Of a stretch of 64,000 nucleotides of DNA, positions 38,610 to 49,914 are shown in pieces. A program made the translations under genes and the position numbers. Below the pieces are notes generated by a model, which was not told the origin of the DNA, searched no databases, and worked only from the letters and a program-made list of their open reading frames with translations. Positions within the stretch are counted from its first letter, which is position 1. Each line of letters opens with the position of its first letter. The stretch is from Phorcus lineatus (lineage: Eukaryota; Mollusca; Gastropoda; Trochida; Trochidae), in assembly GCA_921293015.1 (NCBI GenBank), contig OV121086.1:43851402-43915401 (forward strand). Reading direction: 5' to 3'.

Positions 38610-38654
38610 GGATGTTGCACAATTTTATTACATGGTAATTAACCGTTCGTTACC

Positions 38655-38760
38655 TTGTCTAGCCGACAATCAAGGATGTCTCTGTGACCGTAACATGACA
38701 ATACACTTGATGGGCGTGTGTAAGGGGCAGGGAGAGAGTCAGCAAAAGAAGTGACGTTGT
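38655..38760. repeat. Diverged direct repeat 1, copy b
   Basis: Shares TTGTCTAGCCGACAATCAAG with 36,947-36,966, 1,708 bp away in the same orientation. The following sequence is similar but degraded, with AGGGGCAGGGAGAG where copy a has longer G-runs. Confidence 0.65.
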
Positions 38761-39678
38761 TTGACAACAAAGATTAACGAGATCAAAATAAGAAGTGAAT
38801 TAATTAATAGGGCATATCCTCCCCCAAAGTATAAAGTATACCAATGGTTTCATAAAAATATAATGATATATATACTGTTGTTAGAATTAAAAAAATATGA
38901 AATCATAAAATTACACTGTATTCTCGAATGTTGAAAAGGTTGGTTGTTTCAATGAATGTCTTTATTCAACTAGAAAAATTCATGCTTTCGGGCATCCACA
39001 TGACTACATGTATGTCATGTGAACATTATGTTGGAAAATATCTGCCTGTTAAATTTAAAAGCATGTGGACTGAATTTAGCAATTAACTTTTTTCAACTGA
39101 AAACAAGGTTTGATTACCAATAATATTGCTTTAAATCAAATCCTTTAGTATAGAAAAACATGTCTTGGCGAAAATCACAAAATAATATGAAATAATGAAG
39201 AGAGGCTTCATAATTAACGCCACAAGAACAGACTGATGTTGGATATATAAAACGTTCATTTTATATTCATTTAGGTCGCTGCATTCAAGTCGAAGAGAGC
39301 AATATATTATTTGACAAATTCTGATTCATTTGCAAGTCAAGGTGGCTGTAGATATATGTCTCGTTATTCATAATCTATGTTAGAATATCAGTGATCTATA
39401 TTTGGTAGGCATTGATCTAACGAAGAGATGTACTTTATACAACAAAATAACCTTGATTTAGACATTATTTATGTCAATCACTTACCTCAGAATGAAGATG
39501 GTCTGGCTCATTCGGGTTAGTTCCCTTCAAACTTTCTATCCAACAAATTCATAAACACATTACACTCTTGCTTCTGGAGCGTCAAAATGTACACGCCCCA
39601 TTTAAGAATACATAGTGTAATACTGATGTAGACATCCCCTACTCTTTTCTGGATTGTTCTTCTGTAAATTATTGACAA
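38761..39678. other. AT-rich interior, nothing recognised
   Basis: About 900 bp without a supportable gene, repeat or structure. Stops are frequent in all frames. Confidence 0.4.
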
Positions 39679-39780
39679 AGGGTCGTTCACAAGCATTTAG
39701 TTAACAGTAATCCTATTTAAAACAACATCAAAATTGACTTATTTATCTAGACCCAAGCTCAGTGCTACTCCGGGATTCTT
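39679..39780. repeat. Diverged direct repeat 3, copy a
   Basis: Starts GGGTCGTTCACAAGCATTTA and contains TTAACAGTAATCCTAT, AAAACAACATCAA and ATCTAGACCCAAGCTC. All have close counterparts 170 bp downstream. Confidence 0.8.
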
Positions 39781-39848
39781 CTAAAAGCTTTATTATCAAA
39801 ACAGAAATAACAGATTACACTGCATACCCACTTTACATTAAATAAAGA

Positions 39849-39943
39849 AGGGTCCTTAACAAGCATTTAGTTAACAATAATCCTATCTAAAACAACATCA
39901 AGATCCATCTAGATCCAAGCTCCCTGCTTCTGCAGGGTTCTTA
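39849..39943. repeat. Diverged direct repeat 3, copy b
   Basis: Counterpart of 39,679-39,780 with GGGTCCTTAACAAGCATTTA, TTAACAATAATCCTAT, AAAACAACATCAA and ATCTAGATCCAAGCTC. It is about 80-85% alike with a short internal deletion. The 68-bp spacer is not repeated. Confidence 0.8.
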
Positions 39944-40541
39944 ATTTCAAACTTGTTTTCTTATATTAATGGCTATATAGAGCATATGACAAAAGTTTAT
40001 CATATCAACTGTTTATATATGAAAATAACTTTATGCCTTTTACTTAAAGTGGCTTTATTCTAAGTTAAATTGTTTATTTTATGAAAAGTGGTACCTCATC
40101 CAAATTCCTCTACCTTAAAACATAGGTTTCTATGTTCATTAATATGTTTTGACTTGATGCCTCAAGCAAAATATAGAAAAAACAGCATGTTGTGATAAAC
40201 TCATGGTAAAATTCCGAATATCACTAAATATTTTAGTATCAGAGGAAATCATATGAGATGTGTGTGCTGGTCTTTTTGTTATTATTATTTATTTATTAAG
40301 ATGTATGTTCATCCTTTTTCGTGCCTCTATGCAAAATGATTTTGTGTGGTCATTCTCTTTCATCTATGTCATCCAGCATTCAATATTATTTTTTACAGTA
40401 AGTGACTTATTTTCTGAGATCCGCATGGGCAAATTTAGATTTTATTATTGTTATGTTGTTCTGATTTAAGAAAAATTAACAAATGTTACTAAAACAACGA
40501 GTTAGCGTCAGATAATACCATTTAGCTTCTCAGACCAATAA
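39944..40541. other. AT-rich interior with a chance open frame
   Basis: A 69-codon plus-strand ATG frame (40,260-40,469) is made mostly of I, F, Y, L and V codons. This is what T-rich DNA gives by chance, and it has no recognisable motif. Confidence 0.4.
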
Positions 40542-40724
40542 AACCTATCAGACTATGACCAGTTGTCAGCTTCAGGTATTGAGCAGGTGTCAAACGTGCT
40601 GTACAAACACATGCAGGTGGCTTGTAGACAAGTGACCATGTATCAGTCTGTTTTGTCAGGACGGTGTCTCTCGTGTCTTGAACCAACAGGATACACTGCT
40701 TTACCGCATCCTGTTATCCAATGA
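40542..40724 (+). other. G+C-richer open segment, possible exon remnant
   Basis: One frame stays open for 60 codons between a TAA at 40,539-40,541 and a TGA at 40,722-40,724, across DNA clearly richer in G+C than its surroundings. The translation has a balanced composition (it includes SASGIEQVSNVLYKHM and ends LEPTGYTALPHPVIQ). A pyrimidine-containing TTAGCTTCTCAG just upstream could be a splice acceptor. I recognise no protein family, and an opening of this length can arise by chance. If it is coding, it would be a terminal exon of a captured or decayed gene. Confidence 0.15.
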
Positions 40725-40856
40725 AATCTGAGAGGTTAGATAAGAAATTAAGAAAATCAAACTAATTTTGCATCGGCTTTCTTTTTCTCATCTGGTCGCC
40801 ATTATTGTTTGAATGTGATAGCTGGATGTAGAGATTGTGTCGTTTATCTTTTTAGC

Positions 40857-40868
40857 CACTGATCAGTG
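40857..40868. other. 12-bp perfect palindrome
   Basis: CACTGATCAGTG is fully self-complementary and shares the CACTG word with the element termini. No function can be assigned, and it may be coincidence. Confidence 0.5.
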
Positions 40869-41509
40869 ATGGGTTTTTGTTCTGTTCTTAAGCTAAAAAG
40901 GACTTGGATATTTATGTTATTGTGGATACATTCACTGAAAAGGTACGTTCCACATGTTTAACTGATCAACTAACACATGCTTTATTGATTTATGAAAGAA
41001 GTATATGCGGCAGCTTTTCATTTTTACCTAACTTAATTTAGCGCTTTGCAAATTCGTTACCTTCAGAGTAATGCACTTTAAGCATGTATTAGTGCGTGGA
41101 AAAGTGCCATATAACTATCCATAAAATTATTATAACAATCACGTTATACGTTAAATAACTATAAAGTAAATCCCTTTGATGACCTTTATAGATATGTGAA
41201 CTATGTTATCCAATTAAATATGATACTGTTTCCTTATATATGCCACTCAACCACTCGATTTAATACATGTTGAACTACTAACTTAATTCAAAATGACTTC
41301 TTAACAGCTTTTCATTTCACTTTTCTCCTAGTTAATAATTTTAAAATAATCGTTCCACGTCCATGATTAACACAGTTTCATGATCTCGTAATTTCATGAA
41401 ATCAAATGCATGTTTCAAATAAGAAATAAAAAACCCTTTTCAACCATACTGCTTAGAATTGAGAAAAACATATAGTGCGATTTTATGCGCGCTTCATTGA
41501 CTTAATCGA
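40869..41509. other. AT-rich interior, nothing recognised
   Basis: No frame, repeat or structure supportable. Sequence is 30-35% G+C by eye, as in most of the element. Confidence 0.4.
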
Positions 41510-41606
41510 TTTGGAAAGATAGGCAACGGAAAGGCGACCTTTCCTTAGTGTGGAAAGGACGCCTTTCAGTTTTTGGCAAGACCGCCCTGCCAAATTTGGA
41601 AAGTTA
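41510..41606. repeat. Right subterminal repeat region
   Basis: Five or six GGAAAG/CTTTCC motifs in both orientations within 100 bp, including TGGAAAGGACGCCTTT (41,551-41,566), the inverse of the 16-bp block at 35,033-35,048. The block lies 41 bp further from its own end than its left counterpart does, so the two ends are not simple mirror images beyond the 26-bp termini. Confidence 0.8.
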
Positions 41607-41632
41607 TGGAATGAACGCGCGTTACTCCAGTG
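41607..41632 (-). repeat. Right terminal inverted repeat, 26 bp
   Basis: Reverse complement reads CACTGGAGTAACG, then C, then GCGTTCATTCCA. It ends in CCAGTG, immediately followed by the TTC target duplication and resumed satellite. Confidence 0.95.
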
Positions 41633-41635
41633 TTC
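41633..41635. other. Right target-site duplication, TTC
   Basis: Second copy of the TTC found at 34,997-34,999. The satellite resumes in exact phase (GACGAAATC), so no satellite bases were lost on insertion. Confidence 0.92.
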
Positions 41636-42318
41636 GACGAAATCTTTTTCCTTAGATATGACCTTTGGTTGACCGCAGTAGTCAAAAGAGCATATACATA
41701 GGTCTCGCGCCCAATTTTGACGCCTTTGATTTTCAAGCGTCGAGGGTTATGCCCCTTTGAAAATGGCGATTACGTCAAAATAAAGCAATTTCGACGAAAT
41801 CTTTTTCCTTAGATATGACCTTTGGTTGACCGCAGTAGTCAAAAGAGCATATACATAGGTCTCGCGCCCAATTTTGACGCCTTTGATTTTCAAGCGTCGA
41901 GGGTTATGCCTCTTTGAAAATGGCGATTACGTCAAAATAAAGCAATTTCGACGAAATCTTTTTCCTTAGATATGACCTTTGGTTGACCGCAGTAGTCAAA
42001 AGAGCATATACATAGGTCTCGCGCCCAATTTTGACGCCTTTGATTTTCAAGCGTCGAGGGTTATGCCCCTTTGAAAATGGCGATTACGTCAAAATTAAGC
42101 AATTTCGACGAAATCTTTTTCCTTAGATATGACCTTTGGTTGACCGCAGTAGTCTAAAGAGCATATACATAGGTCTCGCGCCCAATTTTGACGCCTTTGA
42201 TTTTCAAGCGTCGAGGGTCATGCCCCTTTGAAAATGGCGATTACGTCAAAATAAAGCAATTTCGACGAAATCTTTTTCCTTAGATATGACCTTTGGTTGA
42301 CCGCAGTAGTCAAAAGAG

Positions 42319-42433
42319 CATGTACATAGGTCTCGCGCCCAAATTTGACGCCTTTGGTTTTCAAGCGTCGAGGGTTATGCCCCTTTGAAAATGGTTATTA
42401 CGTCAAAATAAAGCAATTTTAAAGAAATATTTT
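42319..42433. repeat. Divergent satellite subtype, first copy
   Basis: Monomer with CATGTACAT, TTTGGTTTTC, GGTTATTACG and AATTTTAAAGAAATATTTT, at least six linked changes from consensus. It is the most diverged monomer type in the window and is absent from the left array. Confidence 0.9.
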
Positions 42434-42759
42434 TCCTTAGATATGACCTTTGGTTGACCGCAGTAGTCAAAAGAGCATATACATAGGTCTCGCGCCCAAT
42501 TTTGACGCCTTTGATTTTCAAGCGTCGAGGGTTATGCCCCTTTGAAAATGGCGATTACGTCAAAATAAAGCAATTTCGACGAAATCTTTTTCCTTAGATA
42601 TGACCTTTGGTTGACCGCAGTAGTCAAAAGAGCATATACATAGGTCTCGCGCCCAATTTTGACGCCTTTGATTTTCAAGCGTCGAGGGTTATGCCCCTTT
42701 GAAAATGGCGATTACGTCAAAATAAAGCAATTTCGACGAAATCTTTTTCCTTAGATATG

Positions 42760-45700
42760 ACATTTGGTTGACCGCAGTAGTCTAAAGAGCATATACATAG
42801 GTCTCGCGCCCAATTTTGACGCCTTTGATTTTCAAGCGTCGAGGGTTATGCCCCTTTGAAAATGGCGATTACGTCAAAATAAAGCAATTTCGACGAAATC
42901 TTTTTCCTTAGATATGACATTTGGTTGACCGCAGTAGTCAAAAGAGCATATACATAGGTATCGCGCCCAATTTTGACGCCTTTGATTTTCAAGCGTCGAG
43001 GGTTATGCCCCTTTGAAAATGGCGATTACGTCAAAATAAAGCAATTTCGACGAAATCTTTTTCCTTAGATATGACCTTTGGTTGACCGCAGTAGTCAAAA
43101 GAGCATATACATAGGTCTCGCGCCCAATTTTGACGCCTTTGATTTTCAAGCGTCGAGGGTTATGCCCCTTTGAAAATGGCGATTACGTCAAAATAAAGCA
43201 ATTTCGACGAAATCTTTTTCCTTAGCTTTGACCTTTGGTTGACCGCAGTAGTCAAAAGAGCATATACATAGGTCTCGCGCCCAATTTTGACGCCTTTGAT
43301 TTTCAAGCGTCGAGGGTTATGCCCCTTTGAAAATGGCGATTACGTCAAAATAAAGCAATTTCGACGAAATCTTTTTCCTTAGATATGACCTTTGGTTGAC
43401 CGCAGTAGTCAAAAGAGCATATACATAGGTCTCGCGCCCAATTTTGACGCCTTTGATTTTCAAGCGTCGAGGGTTATGCCCCTTTGAAAATGGCGATTAC
43501 GTCAAAATAAAGCAATTTCGACGAAATCATTTTCCTTAGATATGACCTTTGGTTGACCGCAGTAGTCAAAAGAGCATATACATAGGTCTCGCGCCCAATT
43601 TTGACGCCTTTGATTTTCAAGCGTCGAGGGTTATGCCCCTTTGAAAATGGCGATTACGTCAAAATAAAGCAATTTCGACGAATTCATTTTCCTTAGATAT
43701 GACCTTTGGTTGACCGCAGTAGTCAAAAGAGCATATACATAGGTCTCGCGCCCAATTTTGACGCCTTTGATTTTCAAGCGTCGAGGGTTATGCCCCTTTG
43801 AAAATGGCGATTACGTCAAAATAAAGCAATTTCGACGAAATCTTTTTCCTTAGATATGACCTTTGGTTGACCGCAGTAGTCAAAAGAGCATATACATAGG
43901 TCTCGCGCCCAATTTTGACGCCTTTGATTTTCAAGCGTCGAGGGTCATGCCCCTTTGAAAATGGCGATTACGTCAAAATTAAGCAATTTCGACGAAATCT
44001 TTTTCCTTAGATATGACCTTTGGTTGACCGCAGTAGTCAAAAGAGCATATACATAGGTCTCGCGCCCAATTTTGACGCCTTTGATTTTCAAGCGTCGAGG
44101 GTTATGCCCCTTTGAAAATGGCGATTACGTCAAAATAAAGCAATTTCGACGAAATCTTTTTCCTTAGATATGACCTTTGGTTGACCGCAGTAGTCAAAAG
44201 AGCATGTACATAGGTCTCGCGCCCAATTTTGACGCCTTTGATTTTCAAGCGTCGAGGGTTATGCCCCTTTGAAAATGGCGATTACGTCAAAATAAAGCAA
44301 TTTCGACGAAATCTTTTTCCTTAGATATGACCTTTGGTTGACCGCAGTAGTCAAAAGAGCATATACATAGGTCTCGCGCCCAATTTTGACGCCTTTGATT
44401 TTCAAACGTCGAGGGTTATGCCCCTTTGAAAATGGCGATTACGTCAAAATAAAGCAATTTCGACGAAATCTTTTTCCTTAGATATGACCTTTGGTTGACC
44501 GCAGTAGTCTAAAGAGCATATACATAGGTCTCGCGCCCAATTTTGACGCCTTTGATTTTCAAGCGTCGAGGGTCATGCCCCTTTGAAAATGGCGATTACG
44601 TCAAAATAAAGCAATTTCGACGAAATCTTTTTCCTTAGATATGACCTTTGGTTGACCGCAGTAGTCTAAAGAGCATATACATAGGTATCGCGCCCAATTT
44701 TGACGCCTTTGATTTTCAAGCGTCGAGGGTTATGCCCCTTTGAAAATGGCGATTACGTCAAAATAAAGCAATTTCGACGAAATCTTTTTCCTTAGATATG
44801 ACCTTTGGTTGACCGCAGTAGTCAAAAGAGCATATACATAGGTCTCGCGCCCAATTTTGACGCCTTTGATTTTCAAGCGTCGAGGGTTATGCCCCTTTGA
44901 AAATGGCGATTACGTCAAAATAAAGCAATTTCGACGAAATCTTTTTCCTTAGCTTTGACCTTTGGTTGACCGCAGTAGTCAAAAGAGCATATACATAGGT
45001 CTCGCGCCCAATTTTGACGCCTTTGATTTTCAAGCGTCGAGGGTTATGCCCCTTTGAAAATGGCGATTACGTCAAAATAAAGCAATTTTGACGAAATCTT
45101 TTTCCTTAGATATGACCTTTGGTTGACCGCAGTAGTCAAAAGAGCATATACATAGGTCTCGCGCCCAATTTTGACGCCTTTGATTTTCAAGCGTCGAGGG
45201 TTATGCCCCTTTGAAAATGGCGATTACGTCAAAATAAAGCAATTTCGACGAAATCATTTTCCTTAGATATGACCTTTGGTTGACCGCAGTAGTCAAAAGA
45301 GCATATACATAGGTCTCGCGCCCAATTTTGACGCCTTTGATTTTCAAGCGTCGAGGGTTATGCCCCTTTGAAAATGGCGATTACGTCAAAATAAAGCAAT
45401 TTCGACGAAATCATTTTCCTTAGATATGACCTTTGGTTGACCGCAGTAGTCAAAAGAGCATATACATAGGTCTCGCGCCCAATTTTGACGCCTTTGATTT
45501 TCAAGCGTCGAGGGTTATGCCCCTTTGAAAATGGCGATTACGTCAAAATAAAGCAATTTCGACGAAATCTTTTTCCTTAGATATGACCTTTGGTTGACCG
45601 CAGTAGTCAAAAGAGCATATACATAGGTCTCGCGCCCAATTTTGACGCCTTTGATTTTCAAGCGTCGAGGGTCATGCCCCTTTGAAAATGGCGATTACGT
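42760..45700. repeat. Direct duplication of an 11-monomer block
   Basis: Markers GGTATCG (42,958/44,685), TTAGCTTTG (43,224/44,951), CATTTT (43,528/45,255 and 43,685/45,412) and GGTCATG with AATTAAGC (43,942/45,669) all repeat at 1,727 bp, which is 11 monomers. A further copy of the two CATTTT markers follows 2,669 bp (17 monomers) later at 47,924. Confidence 0.85.
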
Positions 45701-46366
45701 CAAAATTAAGCAATTTCGACGAAATCTTTTTCCTTAGATATGACCTTTGGTTGACCGCAGTAGTCAAAAGAGCATATACATAGGTCTCGCGCCCAATTTT
45801 GACGCCTTTGATTTTCAAGCGTCGAGGGTTATGCCCCTTTGAAAATGGCGATTACGTCAAAATAAAGCAATTTCGACAAAATCTTTTTCCTTAGATATGA
45901 CCTTTGGTTGACCGCAGTAGTCAAAAGAGCATATAAATAGGTCTCGCGCCCAATTTTGACGCCTTTGATTTTCAAGCGTCGAGGGTTATGCCCCTTTGAA
46001 AATGGCGATTACGTCAAAATAAAGCAATTTCGACGAAATCTTTTTCCTTAGATATGACATTTGGTTGACCGCAGTAGTCAAAAGAGCATATACATAGGTC
46101 TCGCGCCCAATTTTGACGCCTTTGATTTTCAAGCGTCGAGGGTTATGCCCCTTTGAAAATGGCGATTACGTCAAAATAAAGCAATTTCGACAAAATCTTT
46201 TTCCTTAGATATGACCTTTGGTTGACCGCAGTAGTCAAAAGAGCATATACATAGGTCTCGCGCCCAATTTTGACGCCTTTGATTTTCAAGCGTCGAGGGT
46301 TATGCCCCTTTGAAAATGGCGATTACGTCAAAATAAAGCAATTTCGACGAAATCTTTTTCCTTAGA

Positions 46367-49300
46367 TATGTCCTTTGGTTGACCGCAGTAGTCAAAAGAG
46401 CATATACATAGGTCTCGCGCCCAATTTTGACGCCTTTGATTTTCAAGCGTCGAGGGTTATGCCCCTTTGAAAATGGCGATTACGTCAAAATAAAGCAATT
46501 TCGACGGAATCTTTTTCCTTAGATATGACCTTTGGTTGACCGCAGTAGTCAAAAGAGCATATACATAGGTCTCACGCCCAATTTTGACGCCTTTGATTTT
46601 CAAGCGTCGAGGGTTATGCCCCTTTGAAAATGGCGATTACGTCAAAATAAAGCAATTTCGACGAAATCTTTTTCCTTAGATATGACCTTTGGTTGACCGC
46701 AGTAGTCAAAAGAGCATATAAATAGGTCTCGCGCCCAATTTTGACGCCTTTGATTTTCAAGCGTCGAGGGTTATGCCCCTTTGAAAATGGCGATTACGTC
46801 AAAATAAAGCAATTTCGACGAAATCTTTTTCCTTAGATATGACCTTTGGTTGACCGCAGTAGTCAAAAGAGCATATACATAGGTCTCGCGCCCAATTTTG
46901 ACGCCTTTGATTTTCAAGCGTCGAGGGTTATGCCCCTTTGAAAATGGCGATTACGTCAAAATAAAGCAATTTCGACAAAATCTTTTTCCTTAGATATGAC
47001 CTTTGGTTGACCGCAGTAGTCAAAAGAGCATATACATAGGTCTCGCGCCCAATTTTGACGCCTTTGATTTTCAAGCGTCGAGGGTTATGCCCCTTTGAAA
47101 ATGGCGATTACGTCAAAATAAAGCAATTTCGACGAAATCTTTTTCCTTAGATATGTCCTTTGGTTGACCGCAGTAGTCAAAAGAGCATATACATAGGTCT
47201 CGCGCCCAATTTTGACGCCTTTGATTTTCAAGCGTCGAGGGTTATGCCCCTTTGAAAATGGCGATTACGTCAAAATAAAGCAATTTCGACGGAATCTTTT
47301 TCCTTAGATATGACCTTTGGTTGACCGCAGTAGTCAAAAGAGCATATACATAGGTCTCACGCCCAATTTTGACGCCTTTGATTTTCAAGCGTCGAGGGTT
47401 ATGCCCCTTTGAAAATGGCGATTACGTCAAAATAAAGCAATTTCGACGAAATCTTTTTCCTTAGATATGACCTTTGGTTGACCGCAGTAGTCAAAAGAGC
47501 ATATACATAGGTCTCGCGCCCAATTTTGACGCCTTTGATTTTCAAGCGTCGAGGGTTGTGCCCCTTTGAAAATGGTGATTACGTCAAAATAAAGCAATTT
47601 CGACGAAATCTTTTTCCTTAGATATGACCTTTGGTTGACCGCAGTAGTCAAAAGAGCATATACATAGGTCTCGCGCCCAATTTTGACGCCTTTGATTTTC
47701 AAGCGTCGAGGGTTATGCCCCTTTGAAAATGGCGATTACGTCAAAATAAAGCAATTTTGACGAAATCTTTTTCCTTAGATATGACCTTTGGTTGACCGCA
47801 GTAGTCAAAAGAGCATATACATAGGTCTCGCGCCCAATTTTGACGCCTTTGATTTTCAAGCGTCGAGGGTTATGCCCCTTTGAAAATGGCGATTACGTCA
47901 AAATAAAGCAATTTCGACGAAATCATTTTCCTTAGATATGACCTTTGGTTGACCGCAGTAGTCAAAAGAGCATATACATAGGTCTCGCGCCCAATTTTGA
48001 CGCCTTTGATTTTCAAGCGTCGAGGGTTATGCCCCTTTGAAAATGGCGATTACGTCAAAATAAAGCAATTTCGACGAAATCATTTTCCTTAGATATGACC
48101 TTTGGTTGACCGCAGTAGTCAAAAGAGCATATACATAGGTCTCGCGCCCAATTTTGACGCCTTTGATTTTCAAGCGTCGAGGGTTATGCCCCTTTGAAAA
48201 TGGCGATTACGTCAAAATAAAGCAATTTCGACGAAATCTTTTTCCTTAGATATGACCTTTGGTTGACCGCAGTAGTCAAAAGAGCATATACATAGGTCTC
48301 GCGCCCAATTTTGACGCCTTTGATTTTCAAGCGTCGAGGGTCATGCCCCTTTGAAAATGGCGATTACGTCAAAATTAAGCAATTTCGACGAAATCTTTTT
48401 CCTTAGATATGACCTTTGGTTGACCGCAGTAGTCAAAAGAGCATATACATAGGTCTCGCGCCCAATTTTGACGCCTTTGATTTTCAAGCGTCGAGGGTTA
48501 TGCCCCTTTGAAAATGGCGATTACGTCAAAATAAAGCAATTTTGACGAAATCTTTTTCCTTAGATATGACCTTTGGTTGACCGCAGTAGTCAAAAGAGCA
48601 TGTACATAGGTCTCGCGCCCAATTTTGACGCCTTTGATTTTCAAGCGTCGAGGGTTATGCCCCTTTGAAAATGGCGATTACGTCAAAATAAAGCAATTTC
48701 GACAAAATCTTTTTCCTTAGATATGACCTTTGGTTGACCGCAGTAGTCAAAAGAGCATATAAATAGGTCTCGCGCCCAATTTTGACGCCTTTGATTTTCA
48801 AGCGTCGAGGGTTATGCCCCTTTGAAAATGGCGATTACGTCAAAATAAAGCAATTTCGACGAAATCTTTTTCCTTAGATATGACCTTTGGTTGACCGCAG
48901 TAGTCAAAAGAGCATATACATAGGTCTTGCGCCCAATTTTGACGCCTTTGATTTTCAAGCGTCGAGGGTTATGCCCCTTTGAAAATGGCGATTACGTCAA
49001 AATAAAGCAATTTCGACGAAATCTTTTTCCTTAGATATGACCTTTGGTTGACCGCAGTAGTCAAAAGAGCATGTACATAGGTCCGCCCAATTTTGACGCC
49101 TTTGATTTTCAAGCGTCGAGGGTTATGCCCCTTTGAAAATGGCGATTACGTCAAAATAAAGCAATTTCGACAAAATCTTTTTCCTTAGATATGACCTTTG
49201 GTTGACCGCAGTAGTCAAAAGAGCATATACATAGGTCTCGCGCCCAATTTTGACGCCTTTGATTTTCAAGCGTCGAGGGTTATGCCCCTTTGAAAATGGC

Positions 49301-49900
49301 GATTACGTCAAAATAAAGCAATTTCGACGAAATCTTTTTCCTTAGATATGTCCTTTGGTTGACCGCAGTAGTCAAAAGAGCATATACATAGGTCTCGCGC
49401 CCAATTTTGACGCCTTTGATTTTCAAGCGTCGAGGGTTATGCCCCTTTGAAAATGGCGATTACGTCAAAATAAAGCAATTTCGACGGAATCTTTTTCCTT
49501 AGATATGACATTTGGTTGACCGCAGTAGTCAAAAGAGCATATACATAGGTCTCACGCCCAATTTTGACGCCTTTGATTTTCAAGCGTCGAGGGTTATGCC
49601 CCTTTGAAAATGGCGATTACGTCAAAATAAAGCAATTTCGACGAAATCTTTTTCCTTAGATATGACCTTTGGTTGACCGCAGTAGTCAAAAGAGCATATA
49701 CATAGGTCTCGCGCCCAATTTTGACGCCTTTGATTTTCAAGCGTCGAGGGTTGTGCCCCTTTGAAAATGGTGATTACGTCAAAATAAAGCAATTTCGACG
49801 AAATCTTTTTCCTTAGATATGACCTTTGGTTGACCGCAGTAGTCAAAAGAGCATATACATAGGTCTCGCGCCCAATTTTGACGCCTTTGATTTTCAAGCG
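46367..49900. repeat. Array zone G: copies of the zone E module
   Basis: TATGTCC, CGGAATC and CTCACG recur with TATGTCC at 46,367, 47,152 and 49,347. The first interval is 5 monomers and the first copy lacks the GTTGTG/GGTGATT member. The second interval is 14 monomers less 3 bp, explained by a 3-bp loss at 49,083. This ties the arrays on the two sides of the transposon together as products of the same amplification. Confidence 0.8.
49083..49085. other. 3-bp deletion in the array
   Basis: GGTCCGCCCAA replaces GGTCTCGCGCCCAA, removing one CpG. It lies between well-homogenised monomers and was not seen elsewhere. Confidence 0.9.
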
Positions 49901-49914
49901 TCGAGGGTTATGCC

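Larger units (their letters stand above)
35000..41632. mobile_element. CACTA (EnSpm)-type DNA transposon, non-autonomous, 6,633 bp
   Basis: Inserted in one satellite monomer. Seen directly: 26-bp terminal inverted repeats starting CACTGG and ending CCAGTG, a 3-bp TTC target duplication, and dense CTTTCC/GGAAAG motifs within about 200 bp of each end. CACTR termini, a 3-bp duplication and subterminal repeats together define the CACTA superfamily. Chapaev (4-bp duplication), hAT (8-bp) and Transib (5-bp) do not fit, and Harbinger favours TWA targets. The interior is AT-rich with stops in all frames, and no DDE/D transposase can be read. It would therefore need an enzyme supplied in trans, unless a transposase with many short exons escaped me. 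A captured host segment is another possibility for the interior. Confidence 0.88.
41633..43300. repeat. Right flank block, paralogous to 50,736-52,400
   Basis: Markers TCTTTG (41,911), TCTAAAG with GGTCATG (42,154), TTTTAAAG (42,415), TCTAAAG (42,781), GGTATCG (42,958) and TTAGCTTTG (43,224) all recur exactly 9,103 bp downstream, allowing for one base of position rounding. I count about six substitutions in about 1.7 kb and no gap. Confidence 0.85.

Noticed and set aside
40260-40469. A 69-codon plus-strand frame as a small membrane protein
   Set aside because: The hydrophobic I/F/Y/L-rich translation is expected from T-rich DNA, and there is no supporting motif or context.
35000-41632. LTR retrotransposon or Helitron
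   Set aside because: There are no long direct terminal repeats and no TG...CA ends. The inverted termini and a target duplication exclude a Helitron.
35000-41632. PIF/Harbinger element because of the 3-bp duplication
   Set aside because: The target is TTC rather than TWA, and the ends begin CACTG with strong subterminal repeats, which fits CACTA better.
34997-41635. Assembly misjoin rather than a true insertion
   Set aside because: A misjoin would not be expected to produce matched inverted termini, a 3-bp duplication and in-phase resumption of the satellite, and the paralog at 50,736 shows the intact pre-insertion site.
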